A DNA stretch of 64,000 nt from Polyporus tsugae (Eukaryota; Basidiomycota; Agaricomycetes; Polyporales; Polyporaceae): positions 2,425,501 to 2,489,500 of the forward strand of contig JAHRBS010000014.1 of assembly GCA_024305745.1 (NCBI GenBank). The letters are read 5' to 3'. The stretch's first letter is position 1. Each line of letters starts with the position of its first letter. The notes below the pieces were generated by a model. That model made no database searches, was not told the DNA's origin, and was given only the letters and a program-made list of their open reading frames with translations. Below, one piece after another: positions 1-10,781 of this stretch. A program made the position numbers and the translations under genes.

Positions 1-745
1 CGCGCACGTCGGAGAGGGCATGTTAACTTTGGCTCTACGCCCAGCGGTAGAAGACACGTACGCCTCGAGCTTGGGATGCACCTCGGCTTCGAATTCTACT
101 CACGTGCGAAGTTGTCCGTGTCGAAGTCCGACGAGAGGATCGGCGCGGGAAGAGAGGCAATGTCGTCTTAAGCAGTGGGGATCGGATGCGCTCTGCGAGT
201 CTAAGCATGCACGAGCACACCCGGTCAACACCCACGCGCCTTTCTGAGGCCACTCAAGGTCTGTCCACTCGCGAATAACACGGTCAAGTTAGCACGAGGC
301 TAAATTCCAGCGCACGATGGAGCTGTCACGGTGCGCAAAGCCCAACGGACCTTGCAAGGAAACTTTGGGCCCACATATTAATGTATCCGCAGAGGCATTT
401 CCAGCAGAACAAGGAGGAGAATAAAGAGCAACAAGGAGACGGTAGTACCAGTAAGTGCCAGCAGTGGCGAGGACAATACTTACCCAGTGAACGGCGTCCA
501 TACTGCAGAGCTTTGTGATTGGATGCTGCGTGCCACGTGCCACGTGGCCCTGCAACAAGCACAATAGTTCAGACAAGAACTTTGAAGGCTCAAGCTCACA
601 GTCTCATCCAGGAAAGACATACAAAGACGCGTTGCGAAGGCGGCGACCCTTTGAGCGATAGCTGCACCTCTTTTAAAGCCCTCCACCTCACCCACCTCCA
701 TCTCAGTTTGTCCCACATCCCGCATCCGAGCATCCAGTGGCCATA
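1..745. other. gene-poor left edge
   Basis: I see no supported gene here. Short open frames on both strands lack splice-consistent extensions or recognisable motifs. A minus-strand frame around 290-576 has one hydrophobic stretch but no family resemblance I can name. The last 80 bases resemble the sequence just before the ATG of the second unknown paralogue at 2384, so the shared upstream region of the tandem pair starts near 660. Confidence 0.5.
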
Positions 746-1565
746 ATGCCTCCGAAAGCGAAGACCTCCGAGAAACGTGCTCCCTCTCCCTACTCCAGTG
801 ATTTTGCAACCGACAATGTAACTTAGAAGGATGGGGTGTCTGCCACTGTCACTGCCAACATCACTGTCGACACCCTTGCCTGAGGTACAGTAATATTATA
901 CCTCTACACCGCTATGTCGACCGGCCCCCTTATCTGACGGCTTTACAGCTCGGGGACCTCGCCGCGGCACTCGTAGAAACCGCAGGCGCGAAGACGGACG
1001 ACCGCGCGGGGACCGCCGCGCCGTCCTTCCACGGCAACATGCCATGGAGCTGCCGTTCCTCGAGGTGCTCCGCTCGTACCAAGCCAAGCCCGATAACAGC
1101 GCGCAGATCTACCTCCCGGACGACTTCTCGACCGGCACCCCCGGCCGCCTCCGGAGCCTCCCCATCGAGGACCCCCTGGAGGGCATGCCGCACAAAGTCG
1201 CGCTCAAGGACTCGGTCCGATTCACCGCGCGCGAAGTCACAGAGGACGCGTTCTACTCCGAGTCCGAGCCGTCGACCGGCGCTGCCACTGGCACCCCTGG
1301 GGTGACGGCCACCGTCGCGCTCGCGCACCACCACTGCGGCGTGTTCATGACCAAGGGCACCTTCAAGATGCGCCGCGCGTGGGTGAGCGCGGACGGGAAG
1401 GACGAGGTATTCGAGGGCTTCTTCTCGATATACATCGTCTACTCGCGCCTGTACCGCCGGAGGATCTGGGAGGACTCGTTGAAGGTGCGGCTACCGTTCT
1501 GGGGGATCAGGGCGCGGGTCGGGGAGGACGGGAAGGAGATAGGGCTTGGATCGGGGCGGCGGTGA
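746..1565 (+). pseudogene. decayed first copy of a tandem unknown gene
   Basis: This copy is homologous to the gene at 2384-3262. The first eight codons after ATG 746 are the same as in the second copy (MPPKAKTS), then TAG interrupts the frame at 824-826, at the equivalent codon as in the second copy. A second in-frame stop follows near 872. Compared with the second copy it has lost bases around 1030-1045, which shifts the frame, and about 17 residues after the LPFL motif. From 1044 a 173-codon frame still matches the body of the second copy (SYQAKPDN, FKMRRAW, DEVFEG, FWGIRARVG). These lesions point to a pseudogene. A shorter protein from the ATG at 1044 cannot be excluded. The family is not recognised. 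Confidence 0.6.
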
Positions 1566-2383
1566 ACGTGGAACGTGGAATGTTGAATGGCCTAGTGTAC
1601 TCGTTAAGTTTGCTTTATACGTTATTGTCTTCTAGGGGCAGCAGGTTGCGCGGTCGCTCTCTTGCAATTTATGTGAATGATGCGTGCGGTACCAAGTATA
1701 CGGTGGACGATCGGTCTGACGCACCTAAATGCGCAGTACGACTGGAGGGCGGATTCGAGCACCGGCCGCCGGGTTTTATGCACCTTTGAGCGCCGGACGG
1801 CGCGTCTTTGCGCATGGGCATCATACGACAGGCAACTGTGACCGGTCTCAGAGCGGAGGGTGCGTACCTTCGGCACCTCCATGCGCCTCTGACCTTCCGT
1901 TTGAACTCTCCTCGCATGTGCGGAACGCGCGTCGAGGGAGAAATTGAGAGAATAGGGCCGGGCTTTGGTGAGCTTCGGGCTGCGCGCAAGCTTGTCCTTG
2001 TTGGGCTTGGGGGCTCCTCGAGCATACGCGAATATGCGTGCAGCCGTACCCTGTGCCCTTGCCGTGCTCTGTGAGACAACCTTGTCAAGTCCTACTGCCA
2101 CTCGCCGAAGGGGTCAAGAGGCTTGCAAGACCGTGACGCCGCCTTGCAAATGTACCTTCCTATATGCTAGTCTTGTGGTGTATGATGTAGTACTGAAACG
2201 GGGTCCGAAGTCGTCGTTAGACCCCGTAAACGACTGGTTCAACGACGACCTGGGATTCCAGATCTGAGTAATATAATCAGCGACATCCGCCGCCCCCCGC
2301 ATCCTCAAACACTCCTCCATCTCACCACCCCCACCTCCCGCTTTGTCCTGCCGCATCCCACATCCAAACATCCAGTCACCAGT

Positions 2384-3262
2384 ATGCCTCCGAAAGCGAA
2401 GACCTCCAAGAAGCGTGCTCGCTCTCCGAGTCCTGACGCCAAGCCAAGCGACAAAACTTAGACTCGCTCCTCCAAGCGCACCAAGAAGGACGCGTCTGCT
2501 GCACCTACCACCGCCGGCAAACCTCCGGCTCAGGTAATTACGCGTATAAAGCGTTGTGTTGATTTGATCTGTCTGATCACTTTGAACCAGAAGGACGTCG
2601 CCAGGGCAGTCGAAGCCACAGCCGTGAAGACGAACGAGCGTCCGGCTGTACCGCCGTCCTTCCACGGCAACTTCGACATGTACTCCATGAAGCTCCCCTT
2701 CCTCAACTCCACCTTCGCCCCGAAACGCGACTACGCCGCGCTCCTCACGGTCATCCGCGCCTACCAAGCTAAGCCCGACAACACGGCCCAGATCTTCCTC
2801 CCGGAGGACACCGCCAAGGCCGGTCGTTTCAGGAGTCGAGCCGTCGAGGACCCGATGCAAGAATGGCCGTTCGACATCGCCCTCCGCTCTCTCACCCTCA
2901 AGGGCTCCCTCACGTTCACCGCGCGCGAGCGCGAAGCCACTGGCACGCCGGACGCCCAGTTCTTCTCCGAGCCGCCCGCGGCAATCCCTGGGGTGGCCGC
3001 CGCCGTCGCGCTCGCGGAAGAGCAGTGCGGCATCAAGTCGAGCAAGGGCGCATTCAAGATGCGCCGCGCGTGGGCGAGCGCGGACGGGACGGACGAGGTC
3101 TTCGAGGGCGTCTTCTCGGTCAACATCGTCTACTCGAGCTTGTACCGTCGCAAGTGCGACGAGAGCTCGTTGCGGGCGAAGTTCGCGTTTTGGGCGATCA
3201 GGGCGCGGGTCGGGTCGGACGGGAAGGAGATCGGGCTTGGGCCCGTGGCGGGGCGGCGGTGA
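2384..3262 (+). CDS. unknown protein, second tandem copy, with an in-frame TAG
   Basis: I do not recognise the family. ATG 2384 opens a Lys/Arg/Ser-rich head (MPPKAKTSKKRARSPS) that looks like a nuclear-localisation segment. TAG at 2459-2461 breaks the frame at codon 26. After the TAG the same frame continues with another basic stretch (RSSKRTKKD), then a 57-base GT..AG intron from about 2535 to 2591, and then about 220 residues in frame to TGA 3262. That body has motifs shared with the first copy: SFHGN, AYQAKPDN, FKMRRAW, DEVFEG and FWAIRARVGSDGKE. No signal peptide or membrane helix is visible. Either the gene is broken, the stop is read through, or a short 5' intron removes the TAG; a 47-base candidate from GTGCTC to CTTAG shifts the basic head out of frame. 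The body is well kept, so expression from another start or by readthrough is possible. Confidence 0.55.
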
Positions 3263-5572
3263 GTTCAACTTTGGTTTACAGTACAGTATAGGTAGTACGC
3301 GTTTTTACATTATTATTGTTTTAAGTCTAGTACCTGTTTAAGTGGTCTGTTTTTTTTTGTGTAACGTTAGCCAGGTGACTACAAGTTCAACCGGTGTCTG
3401 CGATCTTGGACTCGGACTGGGTCCAGACGGGGTCCCCGGGTGGAACCCCGATAATTCCGTACCACGTGGCAGGTCTCTGGCGCGTGCTCCCTGGCACCCG
3501 AGTACTTGTCGCAAACCTTGTCCGTGTATTCCACGCTAACTTACGTCCAGTCTCCTCGAGTGGCCAAAAGGACTTGGGCCCGAAGTTCAAATCGCATTCA
3601 CACCAGGTTCAAGTTGCACGGAATGGAGCCTGAACCGGTGAGTGCTCAATGGGCCGTCTCTGGCGATGATGAAGCTTGCGATGTCTGAGAGCTCATACGT
3701 GCCTTCCCATTATATGCGCTCAGCCTTTCCGGACACCGCCCCTCACATTATGGACTCCATTTCCACCGTGTGCATCCCCGCTCCGTCGACGTCACAACGG
3801 CCCTAGAAGCAACGATACATTCCCGTCGTATATTGCGGTCCACGAAAACAATTGCAAACCGGTCGGTCTGGTCGGTTGAATTCGAGTACGGGTGGTCGTC
3901 TATGCCGTCGTGTGGTCGGACGTGTTAGAAGGCCTGCGCTGTCGCTGTCGACTCCCGTGACTGTTTGGGCTGATGCATCATCCACGGAAGCTGTCGCTCC
4001 GTCGGTCTCCAAGCTGGGCTGCACGGCGAACTTGGTCTTCAACACCTTCTTTGATACTCCTTTACATGATGAGGTCGACATCGGCTGGGACATCGGCTGG
4101 TGAGCCTATTTCCTTTTCATGGCCTTCGGCGCCGTGACAACGTGCTCCATCGAATTCACCAAAACTTTCTCAGCGTCGAGTCGCGCTTTAATATTGAGGT
4201 GCCCGGTTCCATCGACGGTGCAGCTGCTGAACAAGGTGGTTGGTCAACGGTACATGCGTCCGCGTTTTGCGCTCGCGCTTTATCATCATTTAGTCCCAGG
4301 TCCGTCCTTGGTCTTCTATGTACTGCATGCGGCGAACTCTAACAAATCACTGCAAAGAAGCCAACGTTTCTTCCTCGCGTAAAGGCGATGGAAAGGCTTG
4401 GGAACTGGACCCTTGCCGTCAAACTTTCGCCAGGACGGAAAGGCTTTGAAAAGGCGCCTTTCTGTCGGGACAAAAGGCGTAACTGCCTTTCCCGGCTCAG
4501 AGTAGCGCCTTTCCGAAGCCTTTCCTCCTGTGTGAAAAATCCAGGAAATCTTGAACATTTCTAATGCCTTTCCTCACTGCGGAGAGTTGATTTCTTTGCA
4601 GTGAATAGTTCCATAACGGGCCCTGGCTATCTGATAGGACTCCACGATAAGAGATCACGCCAACCTCGGCGCGCAGCGCTCACGTCCTATGCCAGTGCCC
4701 AAGTGCTCTTCTTCGTCTGTATCCAACAGAAATCTGGTCCGCATTGCCTGGACTTGACACTGTCTCCTGGCGAGGCCTCCCGTGCGGCTCGCCTCGGGCT
4801 CGGCGGAGCCGAGCAACCACGGTGCGATTGATCTCCTTCCAGCACCGCGTGGCAACCTGATGACGTTGTGGAAAGTAGGACGGCATGCCATGTATAGGCT
4901 TCCGAAGCGGCCGATATGGATTAGGGAATGCACGAACTGCTCTGAGCCCAGCGGTTATACGTCTTGATCGGCCTTTCTTCCCCAGCAGCTCGGACACCGC
5001 ATATACATACATTCTTCGCATTATGTACGACGTGCAAAGCTCCCCCTGTTTGGATTCTTCAGACCAGGTCTTGACGATCCTTCTAGTTCGTACTTTTTCC
5101 TTGCGGACGAAGGCCATCCAACCTTATCGCCGTGCAGGCCTCAGGATCGTGCGGACTTGGACACCTTCCGGGCTGTAAGATGCTGCTGGGACGTAATCGA
5201 TTTCCCAAGCCTATCCGTCAGCATTTTCGACCACTAGATCCGAGGGAGTGCGGCGATGTCTGCAGCATGTTCGCTTCCGCTCGCAACCGGGCCCCACGGT
5301 AGTTCCCAGCGCCCCCCTTGCGCATAGGCATTGTCATAATCGCGTCGTATGCTGGTACGTCTGCATATCGATATCACCTCTACCGCAGCTTCCAGTTTAG
5401 CTTGCGGCTCACATCTCGTTTCAGGTGTTTTTGCATTTCCACGGTGCCGCCCCTACCGGTGTTGCTGCCACGGGTCTCGCACCACTGTTACTCCCCTGGT
5501 CATACCTACTAGTACACGCCGACCCTGGACCTCGCTGCCGTCTCTTCCCCCCTCCTCCGGTCCTTCGACGGG
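3263..5572. other. gene-poor interval
   Basis: This 2.3 kb between the unknown tandem pair and the DHA2 transporter has no supported gene. Short frames such as the one at 3852-4103 show no domain. The interval carries the terminal-inverted-repeat element at 4347-4604. The last few hundred bases are pyrimidine-rich and presumably hold the promoter and leader of the transporter. Confidence 0.5.
4347..4604. mobile_element. small terminal-inverted-repeat (MITE-like) element
   Basis: A perfect 13-base inverted repeat, TCACTGCAAAGAA at 4347-4359 and its complement at 4592-4604, bounds about 258 bases with no coding capacity. The inside is dense in the hexamer AAAGGC: I count five direct copies, mostly in the left half, and five GCCTTT copies, mostly in the right half, so it could fold into a long hairpin. 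I see no convincing target-site duplication. The size, terminal repeats and lack of coding fit a non-autonomous DNA transposon; no transposase partner is in the window. Confidence 0.5.
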
Positions 5573-8083
5573 ATGCCATCCCGCTTGCACGACACTCTTT
5601 TCGTCCTGTCCGTGTGCGGAGTCACTATCCTTAACGTACGTGACATTTCGTCCATGAACGACTATTATTTCCAGGTCTCAACGTCGACCTGCAATCCTAC
5701 AGATTTTCGTGAATGGCGCGCTCATTATCGCCCTCCCGACACTGGGCAAGGCTCTGGACTTCAGCGAGTCGGAGCTGCAGTGGCCATTAGACGTCTACGC
5801 GTGCGTATCCACCGCCAACCTCGCTGTGGCCAAGTCATCGCTCATCCCCCCCTCGGCTCACAACAGGCTATCATACGGGAGCCTGCTCCTCCTCTTCGGC
5901 CGCCTCGCGGACGTCGTCGGCAGCAAGCGCATGTTCCTCTTCGGAACCGGGTTCTTCACCATATGGTGCGTCCCCCCTCGTCCGTCTGCTCGCAGAGTAT
6001 CCTAGGCCTAAGTCATTAAACATAATACTACACGACCCTTCCATCGTTGACCGGCGATATGACGGGCGCGCTCCCATTGGCACAACCGGCGGGTTCCTCC
6101 GACTCGTTTGCAGGAGCATCGCCACCGGCGTGGCGCCAAATAAGGTTTCCCTCATCGTCTTTGTGGCGCTGACCGGTGTCGGCGCGGCTGCGAACACTCC
6201 TACTGGTGAGTTATTGTCCTTGCATGCACATGTCATCACGTCAGCGTCACGTCGTAGAACCCGTTGCGTGCGCAGGCCTCTGAGGTTTCGTCCCACCTCC
6301 ATTCTTCCGCCCATATGGCTCCGTGGTGGGAGTGGCGTGGCAGCGCATGGGCCCGCGGGTGGTCACCGCGGGTGGACGAGACTGGGCTGCTGGGAAAAGC
6401 ATCATCTGTACTAACTGAATGATGGACCTCCTTGTAGGTATCGGCATCTTCTCCAATCATTTCGAGCCCGGACCATCGAGGAACCGCGCGATCGCGGCGC
6501 TCGGGGCTGGGCAGGCCATCGGATACATCGTCGGGCTCATCGGAGGTCAGTGGCGCTTGCTTCGGGCCGACGCTCTTTCACTGAGGTCCGCGCGCTCATC
6601 CACCCATTCTGGCATCTTTGCGACCGTAGGCGGATTCCTGTGTCAGTCGGGAGAGCTCTGGCGCGTCATCTTCTACATCCAGGGCGGGCTCGCGGCCGTC
6701 TTCTTCCTCCTGGGGGTGTACACCATCCCGCCTGACGGCTCGCGCGCCAAGTACGACAAGGGCATAGACTGGGTCGGAGCAGTTCTGAGCGTCGCTGGTG
6801 TCGGGCTGTTGACATTCGTCCTCTCGTGCGTCCTTTCGAGTCTCTGGTGTCCACAGAACAAACCACACTAACCCTGGGTAACGCGACTTAGGGAATCTAC
6901 AACAGTGTCCAAGGGATGGAAGACGCCGTGGATCATCGCGCTCCTCATCGTCTCCCTCCTGATATTGGGTGCGTTCGTCGCGTGGGAGGCGTACCGCGAG
7001 CGCCGCGAGCAGTCGGTCATCATGCCGATCAGCCTGTGGATGAAACCCGGCACGAAGATGGGCCCCATGGTCGCCCTCGTCTTTCTCGCCTGGTAAGTCC
7101 GCCCGCTCATCGCAACTTGTGCGCGCGAGACGCCTGACTACCGTAACCGCGCGGGACGCTGCAGGGCGAGCTACAACGCCCTGAGCTACTTCGTCACACT
7201 GTTCTACCAGCAGATCCGCGGAGACGACCCCGTACACACCTCACTTGAGACCTTGCCGTTCGCGATCATGGCGTTCATCGTGAACGTCGTGGCAGGATGG
7301 CTGCTGGGCACGGTGAGAGGCGACGTTCTGATCGGCGTCGGTCTGCTCGGCACCGTGGTACGCGCTCTCTTTCCCCTCTCCCCGTCACCATTGAATGGCG
7401 AGCACTGACGCATGTTCTCAAAGGCCGCCCCGTTAATCTTCGTCTTCATCGACCCGCACGCGTCGTACTGGAAGGGCGCGTTCATCATCATGCTCACCAT
7501 CGCGTGGACGGACGTCGCGTACACCGTCGGCAACCTGCAGATCAGCACCTCCTTCGACGCGCGCTCGCAGGGGCTCGCGGGCGGCATCTTCAACGTCGCC
7601 ACGCGCCTCGGCACGTCCCTCGCCCTCGCGCTCTCCTCGTCCGTCGCGAGTGCGGTCTCCGCGGCCTACCGCGACGAGCACCTGGAGCTGTCTGCGGACT
7701 CGGCCGACGTGCTCATGGCGGGCTTCCGCGCGGGCGGGTGGGTGAGCGTCGCGCTCGCCGCGGCGTCGCTCGTGGTCTGTGCGTTTGGTATACGGGGTGT
7801 CGGCGTCATTGGGGTCAAGGTCCACCCAGAGGCGGAGGGAGAGCCTGATAACCTCAGGGATGTCGAGTCGCGTGGGGCGAACGCGGACAGGTTCCCCACT
7901 GATCCAGAGAAGCTCAAGACGAGCGTTGGCGAGGCACAAGTCGTGACGCTGCCGAGCATCAGGATCTCGATGGACGCGAACGCTCCGCGGAGAACGTCCA
8001 TAGTCATCTCGTCAGTTAGTCGGCGGAGCATCCAGGTGGTAGAGTCCTCTACAGAAGGCTCTACAGCTCGCTCGTCATCTTGA
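5573..8083 (+). CDS. DHA2-type MFS multidrug/H+ antiporter
   Basis: This is a plasma-membrane proton antiporter of the 14-helix DHA2 branch of the major facilitator superfamily; such proteins export drugs or small metabolites. The spliced frame shows the family landmarks in order: IFVNGALIIALPTLGK in helix 1, ELQWPLDVYA, the MFS signature GRLADVVGSKR, SIATGVAPN, GIGIFSNHF, ALGAGQAIGYIVGLIGG, WRVIFYIQGG, YDKGIDWVGA and LSYFVTLFYQQIRG. A hydrophilic C-terminal tail ends at TGA 8083. At least eight introns are needed, for example 5636-5702, 5801-5866 and 5966-6113. The intron at 6206-6437 is much longer than the rest and has a clear CTAAC branch site near 6410. ATG 5573 was chosen because the frame runs from it into helix 1; the N-terminus is short for the family, so an upstream exon is possible. 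Substrate unknown. Confidence 0.85.
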
Positions 8084-8567
8084 GAAGGGTTCGTCCCCTA
8101 TATTTACTCCCTGTTTTTATTGCTGTATCTCCGATTTTTGCATGTATGTATGATAGCGCATTCCGGTTTATTATGCTCTAATCCACTGCGTCGGTGTTCT
8201 AGTAGCTCTTTCACATTGATCATAATGCCGCCTGTCCTCTTATTTCATGATAGACCGTTAAATATATAGCATAGTCCGAATCGATCCTAGAATGTCGTGG
8301 TTCTGTATCTAACTATAATACCCTACTTTCGAATACCATACTAGATTCTGTGAACGTTTTGCAGCGGGAAAGTGTACGAATAATAAGTACACGGGAACGG
8401 GAAGCCCGAAAACCTAAGGCACAGGACTAGATTGTTCTACATGGTCGGAACTACTCATGGTGTAACATGGAAGCGGTCCAGAGGTCCGCAAAACGTCGAC
8501 AGAACGCCCCTGGACCTGACACCAGCTCACGCATCCATTAGCGACAGTCAGATGGGCGATGGAGTCG
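8084..8567. other. convergent intergenic region
   Basis: This AT-richer stretch lies between the 3' ends of the DHA2 transporter (+) and the first DUF6534 gene (-). It holds the presumed polyadenylation regions of both. No gene is seen in it. Confidence 0.5.
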
Positions 8568-10781
8568 CTAGGCCGTCGCGAAGCCTCGTTTGAACGCCGA
8601 GTCCCACTTCCTGCCTTCATTCTCGGTGGTGACGTTGATGTGTATGACCGAAGGTTCGTCCGGGATCTGCCAGTGGGCATGATGGGGCCAGCGATCAGAT
8701 GAGATGCAAATATCACTCCCAAATCGTCAATGGAGCTCTCACTTGAGGGACGTTCCATGTCTCGGCGGCGGCGCGGTGATTCATGCGCTGGATGAGGTTG
8801 CGCCCATACGAGCCGCTGTCGAAGATGCTGGGCTCCTTCTGCGGATCGCGCGAATTGAGGCTGTGGCGGGGGACACAAGGAGTTATGAACGGTTCCGGGG
8901 CAGTGTGATACGGAGGCATGACTCACGCTGAGAGGAGCGAGTTCGCGTACACTGGGGTGGTAGTATGATCAGGTGAGTAGCGCAGCGCCTGGATGCTTTA
9001 CGAGACACTTACGTCGGGATGCGATCATCTGGGGGATGCCGTATACCAAGGAGTATGGACTGGTCGTAAAACACTGGCGGAAGTGAGCAATGGCGGGAAT
9101 GCATGCGCCTCGGACAGACTCACAGTGATAGACGCTGCTGCATTCGCTATGCTGGAAAGGGGGGAAACTCGTTCAGTATCCAGAAGCCGTAGACGGAGAT
9201 CAAATCGTAACCACCCATGCAGAAGCCCTGGACGGTGGTGTCAGAGCACGTTCTCGCCAGAAGCCGCAAATATACTCACCGGTGTTGACGATGTATGTGC
9301 TGAATAGCTCCACGATACTGCCATTCCTTCAAATGCAACGATTAGGGTGCACATTAGGATCGCATTCGGTCTCAGTAGTAAAACGTACCGTTGAAGTCCC
9401 GTTCGGCTCCGCCATAAGGCAACGGTGAGCGTCGGGGTCAATAGGACGTCCGTCGCGAATGCGATCGAAAGTCCTGTTGCGATAAGCCACTACATGTGCC
9501 AATGTGAATCCTCCTGTTCCGCGTCATTCTACGCCTTGGCGTTGGCACGCACCCGGACACCCCCGCTGTCATTCGCTAACACGGTCGTGAAACTAGTCGC
9601 GTGTGAGAGCCTGGACATGTTGCAGTTGCACCTTGACTCACGTCTTGTAACTTATAGCTGCGTACGATCGGTAATTCACAGATTAGCGGTGACCCCATTG
9701 TGCCAGAGACAGTACTCACCGATTGCAAAGCCTGCAGGTTGGATATGAGCGCGTGTGCGAGTGGGTCGATCAGCGATCGAGAGACATACCGAACTCGATG
9801 AGGAGAACTACCGTCTGCCGGACAAGTAAGATCTAGCAGGTAAATTTACTCGGCGCAGCGTACCGCTATCCCGATGACCAAGCGGTATCTAGGACCAACT
9901 ATTCCATTGTCAGTCACTTCTCAGCGAGAAGCTGTATGGGGGCGTACTGAGCCAGACACGTCGTGCGAAGAACCTATAGTGAGATAGTAAGACCCCTGAG
10001 CATCCACATGGGAGGCACTACGGATGGATCTTACATTTGGGAGACAAATATGATTGGTGCCTATCGTCGCGAGACTGTCAGATATATCTGCCTACTGTTG
10101 GAATCCTAAAAGACCGCACCGACGCAACAGGAATAGCCTAACGGTATATGGGTCAGCATCAGTGAGGCGGTTGCGAAGGACTTGCAACTTACGTTCAGAG
10201 ACCTGTAAAGACCGCAGTCGGTTGTGAGCTCTGCGAGATAGGACAAGGATGCTCACCACAAGCCGTGGCTGAGGACTGCCAGCTCTTGTGCGATGCTGGA
10301 GACTGACATGAAGTAGCTGGGAGCGATCAGGTCATCGTTAGAGTTCCATATTTGAGCCATGAAGAGAAAGAGCCCTACCTTAAGTGCATTGTGGCGACGC
10401 AATGCACTGTTTCGGAGAGCCTGTCCGGACGTTGGTCATGGGAACGGGAGAACCGTAGCGTGGCGAGCCTTACATCACTATGAATACCTTCCCGCAATGT
10501 CAGGAGGATGTTTCGCAAGTCCGTGGAGTAGATAACAGAAGCTCACAATGACTTGGACAAAGCGGTCGTCGGAGGGGAACCGGCGGAGGTACCGGTACAG
10601 TTGATGGAGGCTGATACCGTACAACCTAGGGGTAGGTCAGTCCCGAGCTGAAAGAAACATACGATGGCACGCACATGAGTCCACAGAATGTGCCCAACAG
10701 GGTGGCTCCAAGAGTGTCGTCCAGCGAGATGCTCAGCAGGGCCGCAGGTATCTCGGGGACGGCGTCGTTTGAGGCGGACAT
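8568..10781 (-). CDS. DUF6534-family membrane protein, copy 1
   Basis: This is a basidiomycete-expanded integral membrane protein of unknown function. On the minus strand ATG 10781 begins MSASNDAVPEIP, followed by helix 1 (GATLLGTFCGLMLYGI), then LHQLYRYLRRFPSDDRF. Further exons give ETVHCVATMH, HGLWSLN, RFFARRVWLS, ATDVLLTPTLTVALWRSRTG, then IVELFSTYIVNTG, VYANSLLSALNSRD and the C-terminal IPDEPSVIHINVTTE, ending at TAG 8568-8570. Each block has a partner in the same order in the gene at 16183-18503, and intron positions match, so splicing is supported by comparison. The WRSRTG and NTG motifs and the final LNSR block are hallmarks of DUF6534. Exons are very short, so exact borders are uncertain. 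It is transcribed away from the Dal5-type transporter at 12774. DUF6534 proteins have several membrane helices; no enzymatic role is known to me. Confidence 0.75.

Noticed and set aside
2114..3268. A 384-codon minus-strand open frame opposite the second unknown paralogue
   Set aside because: It runs antisense to a conserved plus-strand protein with a consistent intron. GC-rich third positions keep the opposite strand open. Its composition (Arg/Asp/Leu repeats) is typical of such shadows.
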